A stretch of 64,000 nucleotides of DNA. Origin: Methylumidiphilus sp963753955. GTDB taxonomy: Bacteria > Pseudomonadota > Gammaproteobacteria > Methylococcales > Methylococcaceae. Numbering within the stretch: the stretch's first letter is position 1; every line of letters starts with the position of its first letter. Shown here in pieces: positions 23,980-32,231 of the stretch. Under the pieces are notes generated by a model that was not told the DNA's origin, did not search any database, and saw only the letters and a list, made by a program, of their open reading frames with translations. Location of the stretch: the NCBI GenBank assembly GCA_963753955.1, contig CAVWEM010000024.1:62001-126000 (forward strand), in the 5' to 3' direction. Position numbers and translations under genes: made by a program.

Positions 23980-24601
23980 AGTATACATAAGAACGCCCTG
24001 CCGGAATCAACGAACCATTTCCCACAAGCTGGCGGACTCGCCCTAGCAATTCGCGCTGGGCTTCATTACGAATAGGTATATCGCGTGGCCTGCCACCTTT
24101 CGTCCAAGACGGCTTTAAATGGATATGGTTATCACGAACCGCATAAGCCGGTTGGAATTTCATGGCCTCCTCGCGGCGTAATCCGAAGTGTGCCTGCATC
24201 TCCAAACTCAAGCGTAGATGAGCGTCTTTTATTTGCGCCAGTTTCTCCGGGTCTAGGCTGATTTGTTTTCCTTCTGGTTTAACATAAACCCGGTTTTCAA
24301 TGCCCAGCTTCCCATTGTCATTGGGGATAAGGGAGGGCCTGCCGATCTTTTCCGCCCACCACCGCAAATGCGACAGGCGGTTCTTCAGGGTTCCCGTGGA
24401 TAATCCTTCCGCCTGCCAGCGCTTCACCAAGGCTTCGACATGCTTGGGCTTCAGGGAAATGGCCTTCATGTTTCGATAGCCCATTTCCTTCAATTGGCGG
24501 GCCATCAGATCCAGCACTTGGTGACGCGCCGCCTGTGTTCCGATGGAATCCTCACGGTGTTGGTTGGTCAGTTTTTTCAATTCCCATTGCAGATCGTCCA
24601 T

Positions 24602-24837
24602 ACAGTCTCAAACTCATAAGGGATAATAATTCGGGATAGTCCAGTGGTTCGTTCGCGGATTTGTCGCAGGGTAAGTGTTAATGCCGACTCGATGGAATCG
24701 AGACCCCCGAAGGGAAAAGGCGTGCTGTCAATCCGAATAACAGGCCCGCAACTGCGGTTCGGCGTGTTCTGCTGTTGCAAACAATCGTCGAAGCGTCGTA
24801 GGTTTTTTTCCGCACAGCAGCCCGACGGCTTGACCGG
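24602..24837. other. Region upstream of the integrase
   Basis: Holds the integrase promoter region. No gene supported; a CTGTTGCAAACAA stretch and a T7 run are the only notable features. Confidence 0.25.
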
Positions 24838-25285
24838 CTGTGCGTGGTGCCTAAAACCGCGTTGCCGCAGTCCCAAGCGAGTGGGAGGGAGCCTTGGTGG
24901 CGGATTACATACCACGACGGCAAGTTGGAAGCGCCATCCGGACACGGCAAGCCGTGCCATCAAGGCGTGGGTAGAAAGCGCTTTTGCGGGCAAACAAAGA
25001 CGCGCCGCTTCAGCCCCTGGAAGGACGTTGGCAGGAACCAACTGGATGGGGTGCGTTGTGGAAAAACCGCAACGCGGGGATGCCGGAAACCTTCCCTTGG
25101 ACAGGGTGGCCGCTGGCTAGGATGGAACTAGGGGGATCGTCGATCCCGAAGTGAACAGGCCGGAGCCTGGGGAACGCCTACGGGGCCAGAAGGCCCGCCG
25201 CCGGAAGTGTAGGCACACGGCGGCAAAGGGCGCGGCTGAGAACGCAGCCGCCACGGTTGAGCGGTCAAAATCGTGCCATCATCTG
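24838..25285 (+). ncRNA. Candidate structured RNA, possibly HEARO/omega-RNA-like
   Basis: About 450 GC-rich bases with no credible gene but many short local hairpins: CCCA-AGCGAG-TGGG near 24873, CACGGCAAGCCGTG near 24945, TTGGCAGGAACCAA near 25030, GTTGTGG...CCGCAAC near 25055, and GGGATCG-TCGATCCC near 25133, plus nested GGCC/GGCC arms to 25230. It recalls the large RNAs that accompany IscB-type nucleases, but no iscB follows. A decayed group II intron was considered; I find no domain V. The strand and limits are estimates. Confidence 0.35.
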
Positions 25286-25333
25286 GCCGTCATGTCAAAT
25301 TTTGCCCCAGAAGCCGCGCAGGCTGCCGCAGCC

Positions 25334-25366
25334 GCCCCCTGTCACTGCACGGCAGTGACAGGGGGC
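25334..25366. terminator. Perfect 15-bp inverted repeat
   Basis: GCCCCCTGTCACTGC, a 3-base loop, and the exact reverse complement. There is no T run, so it may be a terminator, a protein-binding site or the end of the structured region before it. Confidence 0.55.
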
Positions 25367-25496
25367 GCGTCAGGCTTCGGCAGGATTTTCACAGGCAGTG
25401 ACGGCATTGCTGCAGGCCATTGGCTGTTCTGAAAGCGACAAACAGCCTTGGGCGGTATGAACCTTTTAATGTACACTACAGGATAAAAGGTGCGGA

Positions 25497-25844
25497 ATGG
25501 AAGAAAACGAAAAAATCCCGCTGGTGTTCTATCGCACATCGTCCGAGGCTGAACCGGGTCGGGATTGGCTCAAAGCGCTAGACCCGGAGGATCGATAGGC
25601 GGTGGGGATGGATCTGATGCGGGCGCAATGGCGCTGGCCGATAGTCATGCCTTTGTGCCGCCCGATGGGGGACGGTTTGTGGGAAGTGCGAACCGAACTC
25701 CCGAGCCGCAAAATTGCCCGTGTGCCGTTCTGCGTCCACGAAGGCCGTTGGGTGGCATTGCACGGGTTCATCAAGAAGACGCAGAAAACGCCCGACGACG
25801 AATTGAAAAAAGCGCGCAAGCGCCAAAAGGCAATAGAGACATGA
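25497..25844 (+). pseudogene. HigB/RelE-superfamily toxin with an in-frame amber codon
   Basis: ATG 25497 opens a frame that reads MEENEKIPLVFYRTSSEAEPGRDWLKALDPEDR, then TAG at 25596, then continues in the same frame AVGMDLMRAQWRWP...CRPMGDGLWEVRTELPSRKIARV...ALHGFIKKTQKTP to 25844. Intact relatives of this toxin family have a Lys or Arg at the stop position, as I remember them, and are about 115 residues long. A single base change explains the break. The antitoxin gene overlaps its end by 4 bases and is intact. Confidence 0.8.
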
Positions 25845-26134
25845 GCGACCAACATATCGGTTCAAGCCTGGACGACTTTCTGCAAGAAGAAGGTTTGTTC
25901 GAGGAAACCCAGGCGCAAGCCATTAAAGAAGTGATCGCGTGGCAATTAGGCCAGGCGATGAAGGATAAAGGCATATCAAAGGCGCGGATGGCTACGCTGC
26001 TCAAAACCAGCAGGACACAAGTAAACCGCCTGCTCGATCCTGAAAACGATATTACCTTGTCCACGCTGCAACGGGCGGCGGCCTTGGTTGGGCGGAAAGT
26101 CAGGATTGACTTGGTGGCGGAGAATGGTGGGTAA
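25841..26134 (+). CDS. HigA-like XRE-family antitoxin
   Basis: 97 residues from ATG 25841. The helix-turn-helix ISKARMATLLKTSRTQVNRLLDPENDITLSTLQRAAALVGRKVRI is typical for antitoxins of GDGLWEVR-type RelE toxins. Start/stop overlap ATGA with the broken toxin gene. It may still repress its own promoter and could neutralise related toxins elsewhere. Confidence 0.85.
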   Translation: MSDQHIGSSLDDFLQEEGLFEETQAQAIKEVIAWQLGQAMKDKGISKARMATLLKTSRTQVNRLLDPENDITLSTLQRAAALVGRKVRIDLVAENGG

Positions 26135-26411
26135 AAATAAATCATGGCAATCAGAGGCTATGGTTATGCCACAGCCAGAGATAGCTGTCCTCTGTATGAT
26201 GCAGATTCAGATGTAGGTAGGGTTAAACCATGCATAAATATTATGCATTGGACTGTAAACCCTAACCAGCATAAGACAGATTTCGACCCAGAGCGGTCAG
26301 CCGGGATGATTAGGATTAAAAAGCGGCTATGAAGTCTATAGCGGTCATATACAAAAAGCTCATTGCTGGCTACGTCACTCCTGGCCAGAAAGCCTGCACT
26401 TTCATGGCAAC
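26135..26411. other. Intergenic region before the mercury operon
   Basis: About 280 bases without a supported gene. It contains a near-palindrome ATGCATAAATATTATGCAT near 26230 flanked by GGTTA/TAACC, of unknown meaning. Confidence 0.3.
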
Positions 26412-26627
26412 CTAACCAGCGCAGCAAGGTTTCTGCTGTTGAATTGGTGGACACTTGACCGAGCCGTAGGAGCAGAACACGCAGCAATCCCCCTGCTTTG
26501 GTTTGAGTAATGTTCCGCAGCCTTTGCAATCATAGAAAAATTGGCAGGCATCGGTCGGCATGGTTTCGGTTTCAGCATGTCCGCAGTGGGGGCAGGTAAT
26601 TATCGACTCCAAAATCGCCCCATTCAT
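26412..26627 (-). CDS. GDCCVxC-domain small protein of the mer operon
   Basis: 71 residues rich in cysteine: CPHCGH near residue 12, CKGCG near 35, and the signature GDCCVFCSYGSVKCPP near 46. This family often sits in mercury operons; some members have selenocysteine at the position that is Cys here. Probably a cytosolic thiol-rich Hg-binding or redox protein. Its ATG overlaps the stop of merP by 4 bases. Confidence 0.8.
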   Translation of the reverse strand: MNGAILESIITCPHCGHAETETMPTDACQFFYDCKGCGTLLKPKQGDCCVFCSYGSVKCPPIQQQKPCCAG

Positions 26628-26914
26628 TTTCCCTCCCCTTTGACAAGGGATGGATAACCGGCGGCTTTGGTTGCTTCGGTCAATTTTTCCGCCGTGGCTG
26701 TGGCATCGTCGAATTCCACGGTGGCTGTTTTGCTTGCGTAATCAACAGAAACCTTTTGCACCCCGGAAACGCCCTCAAGGGCTTTTTTGACGGTAAGCGG
26801 GCAAACCGTGCAAGTCATGTTTTGCACGTCAAGCGTGACTCTGCGAGACGCGGCCAGAGCGGCGCCGGAGGTAACTGCAAACGCCAGAAAGAGCGGAAGA
26901 ATTCGAGTTTTCAT
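26624..26914 (-). CDS. merP: Periplasmic mercury-binding protein MerP
   Basis: 96 residues: signal peptide (MKTRILPLFLAFAVTSGAALAA), then a heavy-metal-associated domain with the Hg-binding motif MTCTVCP near residue 33 and a ferredoxin-like core. MerP takes up Hg(II) in the periplasm and passes it to MerT. It lies 9 bases behind merT. Confidence 0.92.
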   Translation of the reverse strand: MKTRILPLFLAFAVTSGAALAASRRVTLDVQNMTCTVCPLTVKKALEGVSGVQKVSVDYASKTATVEFDDATATAEKLTEATKAAGYPSLVKGEGK

Positions 26915-26923
26915 GTGGTTTTC

Positions 26924-27262
26924 TCAATAGAGCAGCGGAGCGACCCACGGGAACGCCACCAATCCGAACAAGGGGATTGCCACCACCCAAAAAATAACAC
27001 GCTGATTGCGGATGGTTTCATCATCGGCGCACAGCCTGCCGGGTTCGCATGTCTGGGGTGTTATGTAGAGCTTGCGAAACGCCAGCCCGACAAAAAGCAG
27101 CGTGAGCAGGAGAAAGGCCGGGCGCAATGGCTCAAACGCGGTGAAATTCGCCACCCATGCGCCACCAAGGCCCAGGCTCAACAGCACCAAGGGCGCGACG
27201 CAACACAGGCTTGCGCCGATCCCGGCAAGAACTCCCGCAATCATGGCTTGTTTATGGTTCAT
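26924..27262 (-). CDS. merT: Mercuric transport protein MerT
   Basis: 112 residues with three membrane helices. The vicinal Cys pair in SLCCVAPL (helix 1) and a second pair at QTCEPGRLC between helices 2 and 3 are the Hg-transfer residues of MerT. It is the first gene of the operon and is divergent from merR. No merA reductase gene is seen in the window, so Hg(II) imported here would need another fate. Confidence 0.92.
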   Translation of the reverse strand: MNHKQAMIAGVLAGIGASLCCVAPLVLLSLGLGGAWVANFTAFEPLRPAFLLLTLLFVGLAFRKLYITPQTCEPGRLCADDETIRNQRVIFWVVAIPLFGLVAFPWVAPLLY

Positions 27263-27290
27263 GGTAGCCCCGTGTGTTTTCGTTCAGCTT

Positions 27291-27322
27291 ACTATAAGCT
27301 CCGTACCTAGGTACGGAGGCAA
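27291..27322 (-). promoter_or_regulatory. MerR-type operator/promoter of merT
   Basis: Perfect palindrome CTCCGTACCTAGGTACGGAG at 27299-27318 between a minus-strand -35 TTGCCT (27322-27317) and -10 TATAGT (27296-27291). The 19-20 base spacer is longer than normal, which is the hallmark of promoters that need MerR to be untwisted. It lies between divergent merR and merT. Confidence 0.85.
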
Positions 27323-27327
27323 GCCCC

Positions 27328-27736
27328 ATGACACAAGAAAGCTTCACAATTGGCACTTTGGCGAAAATGGCCGGGGTGAACGTCGAAACCATCCGTTTTT
27401 ATCAGCGGCGTGGCCTGCTGGCCGAACCCGATAGGCCGCTTAAGGGTGTCCGGCGCTTATACCGAACGTGACTCGCAGCGTGTGCGCTTCATCAAGCAGG
27501 GGCAGAAGCTGGGTTTTTCATTGGATGAACTCATGGATTTGTTGAGCCTTGAGGATGGGCAACACTGCCAAGAGGCTCAGGACATCGCCCTTAAAAAGCT
27601 TTCCTCGATCCGGGAACGGATCGAGGGCTTGCGCACCATGGAAAATGCCTTGTCCGCGTTGGCCGAAAGCTGTTCCCAAAACACTGGATCGGTATCTTGC
27701 CCGATCATTCTTGCCCTATTGGAAGCCTCGCCATAA
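27328..27736 (+). pseudogene. merR: merR regulator, frameshifted
   Basis: ATG 27328 opens MTQESFTIGTLAKMAGVNVETIRFYQRRGLLAEPDRP, the MerR DNA-binding helices, but runs into TGA just after GVRRLYRT (about 27470). The rest (YTERDSQRVRFIKQGQKLGFSLDELMDLL...CQEAQ...SCSQNTGSVSCP) continues in a neighbouring frame to 27736 and keeps all three Hg-binding cysteines. One extra base near CGCTTATACC explains this. If real, the operon has lost its activator/repressor. Confidence 0.8.
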
Positions 27737-27833
27737 GCCAAATTTCTGTTCCAGGGTTCAAGATATTTCTCAAACAGAAATGGAGGCATTCAAGCTGGGT
27801 AGAATTACAAAATGCCACTCCACCCAAGGGCCG

Positions 27834-29024
27834 TCACTCCTCCTTTCCCTGTTTGCACAAGGCTCCATGGAGGCAATGCGGACAATAAAATACCTCTTGG
27901 CCTGCCTGGCGGGCGTGGAAAAGCAGGCTATCGTCTTCTGAGTTTCCACACACAACACAAGCGGCAGACGTGAAGTATTTGCGCCTGAAATACAAAGCCA
28001 CGTTAACCAAGCCAATCAAAACCGGCACTTCCACCAACGGCCCGATGACGGCGGCGAAGGCTTCGCCGGATTGCAGCCCAAACACCGCCACGGCGACGGC
28101 GATGGCGAGTTCAAAGTTATTGCTGGCGGCGGTGAAGGACAGCGTGGCGCTGATGCGATACCCCGCCCCGGCCTTGGCCGACATCCAGAAGGTGATTAAA
28201 AACATCACGAGGAAATAAATCACCAAAGGCACGGCGATGCGCAATACGTCCAAAGGCAGTTGGACGATGTATTCGCCCTTCAGCGAAAACATCACCAAGA
28301 TCGTGAAAAGCAGCGCAATCAGGGTGATGGGGCTTATCTTGGGGATGAATTTTTCCTCATACCATTGCCGCCCCTTTTGGCGTACCAGGATAAAACTGGT
28401 CAATAGGCCGCCAAAGAAGGGAATCCCCAGATAAACCAAGACGCTTTCAGTGACTTGCAAAATGGTGATATCGACCTTCAAACCCTCGGCGATGCCCAGC
28501 CATTCCGGCAGCACCGTGACAAACACATAGGCGTAAACGGAAAAGAACAGCATTTGGAAGATGGAGTTGAACGCCACCAGCCCGGCGCAATATTCCGTGT
28601 CTCCGTCCGCCAATTCATTCCACACCAGCACCATCGCGATGCAGCGGGCGAGGCCGATGACAATCAGGCCGACCATGTATTCAGGGTAATCGCGCAGGAA
28701 CAACACCGCCAGCCCGAACATCAGCAAGGGTCCAATCAGCCAGTTTTGCACCAAGGATAGCAACAGCACTTTGACATTCTTGAAAACTAAAGGCAGTTCT
28801 TCATAACGCACTTTCGCCAACGGCGGGTACATCATCAAAATCAGGCCGATGGCGATGGGAACGGAGGTGGTGCCGACTTGGAAATGGTTCAGCCATTGGG
28901 TGAACTGGGGAACCCCATAGCCCAAAGCCACCCCACCACCCATGCTCAAGAATATCCACAAGGTTAGAAACCGCTCCACGAATCCCAGGCGTTTTGGGGC
29001 GATGGGGTATTGGGATGTGTTCAT
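27834..29024 (-). CDS. acr3: ACR3-type arsenite efflux permease with a zinc-ribbon-like tail
   Basis: 396 residues. Ten predicted membrane helices; the conserved Cys lies in GLARCIAMVLVWNELA (near residue 127). The core ends about residue 350 at LVNVALYFRRKYF. The last 45 residues are soluble and carry CVVCGNSEDD and FYCPHCLHGALC, two Cys pairs of a zinc-ribbon kind that ordinary ACR3 proteins lack. It extrudes As(III)/Sb(III) across the inner membrane. It is the last gene of the ars operon. Confidence 0.9.
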   Translation of the reverse strand: MNTSQYPIAPKRLGFVERFLTLWIFLSMGGGVALGYGVPQFTQWLNHFQVGTTSVPIAIGLILMMYPPLAKVRYEELPLVFKNVKVLLLSLVQNWLIGPLLMFGLAVLFLRDYPEYMVGLIVIGLARCIAMVLVWNELADGDTEYCAGLVAFNSIFQMLFFSVYAYVFVTVLPEWLGIAEGLKVDITILQVTESVLVYLGIPFFGGLLTSFILVRQKGRQWYEEKFIPKISPITLIALLFTILVMFSLKGEYIVQLPLDVLRIAVPLVIYFLVMFLITFWMSAKAGAGYRISATLSFTAASNNFELAIAVAVAVFGLQSGEAFAAVIGPLVEVPVLIGLVNVALYFRRKYFTSAACVVCGNSEDDSLLFHARQAGQEVFYCPHCLHGALCKQGKEE

Positions 29025-29035
29025 GGTGTGTGCCT

Positions 29036-29527
29036 TTAATGGATTTCCGCGCCGATCTTATTCAAGGCTGCTGCCAATTCAGTTTTATCCATCGTCTCCA
29101 CCGGCAGGGCCAGCAACCGATGAATACGCTTTTCGAGAATGGCATAAGTGGCTTCAAACGCAGCTTCGATCTCTTCCGGGCTGCCTTTGACATGGCCGGG
29201 GTCGGACAGGCCCCAATGGCCGCGTGTGGCCTTGCCCAAATAAACCGGACAAGCCTCGCCCGCCGCCGAGTCGCAGACCGAAATCAGGATGTCGATGTTG
29301 GCATCCTCGAACTCGTCCCACGACTGGCTTTGATACCCTTCCGTCGGAAGTCCATGCCGCGCCAAGGTCGCCAAGGCACCGGTGTTGATTCGGCCAATCG
29401 GGTGGCTGCCGGCGCTGAAGGCTTTGAAGCGGCCCTGGCTTAAATGGTTGAACAAGGCTTCGCCCAACACGCTACGGCAGGAGTTGCCGGTGCAGAGGAC
29501 TAGGATATTCAAGGGTTTTTGGCTCAT
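29036..29527 (-). CDS. arsC: Arsenate reductase, LMW phosphatase fold (first copy in map order)
   Basis: 163 residues. Catalytic P-loop CTGNSCRS (Cys near residue 11), plus further cysteines (SVCDSAAGEAC) and the Asp loop GLSDPGH. This thioredoxin-coupled ArsC reduces As(V) to As(III). It is 11 bases upstream of acr3. A second, divergent arsC lies at 32640. Confidence 0.9.
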   Translation of the reverse strand: MSQKPLNILVLCTGNSCRSVLGEALFNHLSQGRFKAFSAGSHPIGRINTGALATLARHGLPTEGYQSQSWDEFEDANIDILISVCDSAAGEACPVYLGKATRGHWGLSDPGHVKGSPEEIEAAFEATYAILEKRIHRLLALPVETMDKTELAAALNKIGAEIH

Positions 29528-29631
29528 GGATGGGTTCCTTGTGGGGATGGTGACTGATTGAAGTTAAGTTCAGGTGGATGTCGCATCTAGCAATTGAAAA
29601 ATCGCAGACCCAGCCCAACGGGCAAAACGCT

Positions 29632-30417
29632 TCACCCGTGGTGCCAGATCTTCACGGCTGAAATGACCAGTATCCCTGCCAGCAGTGGCAACAGCACGGC
29701 ACTGGGCACGATTCCGAGCAACTGTCCGCCCAGAAAGGCCCCGGTCAGCGAACCGATAGCCATGACCAGCACAAAAGGGCGGTTTTTTCCCAATACGGTG
29801 AAGCTCTTGTCACGGCTGTAACGCGTGAAGCCCGTCACCATGGTGGGCAAGCTGACCGCCAGGGACAAGCTGCCTGCCAACTTGATGTCAGCGCCGAACA
29901 GCAAAACCAAGGTAGGGATCAGCAGTTCACCGCCAGCCACGCCGAGCAACGAGGCGACGACACCAATGCCAAAGCCTGCGGCAACGCCGGACGCCACCTG
30001 AAACGCCCCGGAAAACAGAGGTTGCCCGTGTCCCGACGGGTCATGGCCCAACAGGAGGGCCAGGGCGATCACCAGCAGGAGGATGGCCATGATCCGGTAT
30101 AGCGTCCCGGACTTGAGCCGGATCGCCCAGCCCGCCTCTAGCCATGCCCCAAGGAGGCTTCCCGCCAAGAGATTCGCAACCGCCTCCCAATGCAGGACGA
30201 TGCTGCTGAAATGCACGGCGCTGACACGGAAAGGCAAAGCGGACGCCACGACCACGAGGCTCATGGCCTTGTTGAGAATGACCGCCTCCAAAGCCGCGAA
30301 GCGGAAGATGCCAATCAGGAGCGGCAGGCGAAACTCCGCGCCGCCCAGGCCGATCAGTCCGCCCAACGTCCCGATCACCGCACCGCTGCCGAATACGGCC
30401 AGCCTATTCGTTCTCAT
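29632..30417 (-). CDS. TSUP/TauE-SafE-family membrane permease in the ars operon
   Basis: 261 residues from ATG 30417. Eight or so hydrophobic helices with the two halves starting GAVIGTLGGLIGLGGAEFRLPLLI and GFGIGVVASLLGVAGGELLIPTLVL, the repeat signature of the TSUP family. Such proteins export sulfur compounds or organic anions; in ars operons the substrate is not established. It lies between arsA and arsC on the same strand. Confidence 0.8.
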   Translation of the reverse strand: MRTNRLAVFGSGAVIGTLGGLIGLGGAEFRLPLLIGIFRFAALEAVILNKAMSLVVVASALPFRVSAVHFSSIVLHWEAVANLLAGSLLGAWLEAGWAIRLKSGTLYRIMAILLLVIALALLLGHDPSGHGQPLFSGAFQVASGVAAGFGIGVVASLLGVAGGELLIPTLVLLFGADIKLAGSLSLAVSLPTMVTGFTRYSRDKSFTVLGKNRPFVLVMAIGSLTGAFLGGQLLGIVPSAVLLPLLAGILVISAVKIWHHG

Positions 30418-30455
30418 GTCCTTATTCTCACTCGCACCTGACGATCCGCGTTGAT

Positions 30456-32213
30456 TCAGGCCGTCAGGCCAGTGATTTGGGCCAGCCCCTTCGCGCCAAT
30501 AGGCGGTTCGGCCAGCCAAGGGATCAAGGCGCAACGAGGCGACAATTCCTCGGCCACTTTGCGGATGAACGGGATTTCATACTGGCCCCGTTCGTCCAAC
30601 TGCGGATCGTGGGTGCCGCTCGCCAGCAGGCTTTGGTTGATGACCCAGGCGTAAGGCGCGATGCCCGCCCGTGCCAGATCCTGTTGCAGGCGTTCGGCCT
30701 CATGGACGGGCGTGGCCTCGGCCAGCGTGGCGATGATGACCTTCGTGAAGGCCGGGTCGCGCAGGCGCGGCAACAACTGGCGCACGGCTTCCGGCATGTC
30801 GCCTTGCACCCGCATGACCTCGCGGTGATAGGCTTCGGCGGCGTCAAGCAGCAGGATCGTATGGCCGGTGGGCGCGGTGTCCAGCACGACGAAGCCTTCC
30901 CTACCCCCGTCCACCGTCTTGGCAAAGGCGCGGAACACGGCGATTTCTTCGGTGCAGGGCGAGCGCAGATCCTCTTCCAACATCGCCAATCCGGCGGCGT
31001 CGAGGTTTTTCCCTGCCTTCTCCAAAATGTCTTGGCGGTAGCGTTCGATCTCCACCGCCGGGTCGATCCGGCTGACCGAAAGGCCCGGCACCGGGTTTTC
31101 GATAGCCGCCGCGACATGCGCCGCCGGGTCGGTGGTGGACAGGAGTACCGGATGTCCGCGCAGGGCCAAGGCAGTGGCTATCGCGGCGGCGACCGTGGTC
31201 TTGCCCACGCCGCCTTTGCCCATGGTCATGATGACGCCCCGCGCAGCTTGTTCGAGGTCATTGACCAAGCTGTTCAGCGTTGGCAGATCGGGCGATTGGG
31301 TCTGTCCACTTTCCACGGCGGGTTCATCGACTATCAGGGTCGAAATCGTCCGCAAAGCAGCTATGCCAACCATGCCTTTAGGCATGAACGGCGTCTCAAA
31401 ATAGGGCAAGGCCGCAAGCCGAATCGGCATCGCCGCCAAGGCCGCATTGCCTCGGCGGGTCATCGCGTCGGCGATGGCATCGCCGGGTGTCTTGGCCTGG
31501 AACCGGCCATTGACGGCCAGCACTTGGTTGGCAATCCCTAAATCCGCCAATTCGCCAGATGTCCGTTCCGCCTCCCGCAACGCGGCCATCTCCGCCCGGC
31601 TCACCAACACCACGGTGGTTTGCCCGGCGTCGGCCAGCCGTGCCACCGTTGCGGCATACAAGTCCCGCTGCTTTTCCAGCCCTGCCAATGGCCCCAGGCA
31701 GGACGCGCCGCCTGTCGAGGATTCGATGAAGCCGTTCCAGGCCGAAGGCAAGGACAGCAGCCGCAAGGTGTGGCCGGTGGGCGCGGTGTCGAAAATCACA
31801 TGGTCGAAGGCCTCGGTCTTGCCAGGATCGCCGATCAGCGCGGAGAACTCGTCGAAGGCTGCGATTTCCACCGTGCAGGCCCCGGAGAACTGCTCTTCCA
31901 TGCTCTGGATGGCGGCGGGCGGCAGGATGCCCCGGTAAGGCGACACCATGCGTTCGCGGTAAGCGTGGGCGGAGGCTTCCGGGTCGATATTCAGCGCGGA
32001 CAGCCTTGGCACTTCGGGTATCGAGGTCGGTGTCGGCGACAGCGCAACGCCCAGCACTTCGTCGAGGTTGGAAGCCGGGTCGGTGCTGACGATCAGCACC
32101 CGCAGGCCAGCATCCGCCAACGCGATGCCAGTGGCGCAGGACAAGGATGTCTTGCCGACGCCGCCCTTGCCGGTGAAAAACAAATAGCGGGTGGAGACGG
32201 TTGGAATGCCCAT
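30456..32213 (-). CDS. arsA: Arsenite-translocating ATPase ArsA (two-domain)
   Basis: 585 residues with duplicated nucleotide-binding halves: FTGKGGVGKTS near residue 13 and TMGKGGVGKTT near 340, each with DTAPTGH switch motifs. Cysteines in CTVEIAAF, SCLGPLAG and CTEEIAVF match the metalloid site that activates ArsA. It uses ATP to drive As(III) through a membrane partner. Normal full length. It follows arsD by 18 bases. Confidence 0.93.
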   Translation of the reverse strand: MGIPTVSTRYLFFTGKGGVGKTSLSCATGIALADAGLRVLIVSTDPASNLDEVLGVALSPTPTSIPEVPRLSALNIDPEASAHAYRERMVSPYRGILPPAAIQSMEEQFSGACTVEIAAFDEFSALIGDPGKTEAFDHVIFDTAPTGHTLRLLSLPSAWNGFIESSTGGASCLGPLAGLEKQRDLYAATVARLADAGQTTVVLVSRAEMAALREAERTSGELADLGIANQVLAVNGRFQAKTPGDAIADAMTRRGNAALAAMPIRLAALPYFETPFMPKGMVGIAALRTISTLIVDEPAVESGQTQSPDLPTLNSLVNDLEQAARGVIMTMGKGGVGKTTVAAAIATALALRGHPVLLSTTDPAAHVAAAIENPVPGLSVSRIDPAVEIERYRQDILEKAGKNLDAAGLAMLEEDLRSPCTEEIAVFRAFAKTVDGGREGFVVLDTAPTGHTILLLDAAEAYHREVMRVQGDMPEAVRQLLPRLRDPAFTKVIIATLAEATPVHEAERLQQDLARAGIAPYAWVINQSLLASGTHDPQLDERGQYEIPFIRKVAEELSPRCALIPWLAEPPIGAKGLAQITGLTA

Positions 32214-32231
32214 GGCTCTATCTTGATGAGT

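Larger units (their letters stand above)
22818..23985 (+). mobile_element. IS630-family insertion sequence, copy 2
   Basis: Same length and ends as copy 1, in inverted orientation, with TA at both junctions. Only one coding difference was seen. It interrupts the integrase gene. Confidence 0.9.
22557..24601 (-). pseudogene. Tyrosine integrase split by IS630 copy 2
   Basis: The first part (ATG 24601 to 23984) holds the N-terminal SAM-like domain and the catalytic Arg in HFGLRREEAMKF. The missing C-terminus lies beyond the insertion, 22817-22557: FQKNLYERETKKAGIAEG...HGLRHGYAQ...ISQEMGHNREEVTAVYLGR, with the His-x-x-Arg, His and Tyr residues. Removing the element and one TA rejoins both at RSYVFQK, about 292 residues. 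This would be the integrase of the ICE or an embedded island. It is inactive while the insertion is present. Confidence 0.9.

Noticed and set aside
24838..25285. Group II intron or tmRNA/RNase P RNA
   Set aside because: No domain V and no conserved tmRNA or RNase P core sequence was found in it.
25565..26134. 189-residue protein including the antitoxin
   Set aside because: The first 90 codons are the out-of-frame image of the toxin gene; the antitoxin starts at ATG 25841.
26144..26332. 62-codon open frame after the antitoxin
   Set aside because: No ribosome site, mixed composition, and it overlaps a palindromic noncoding region.
30477..31541. 354-codon plus-strand frame opposite arsA
   Set aside because: Antisense shadow of a complete two-domain ArsA.
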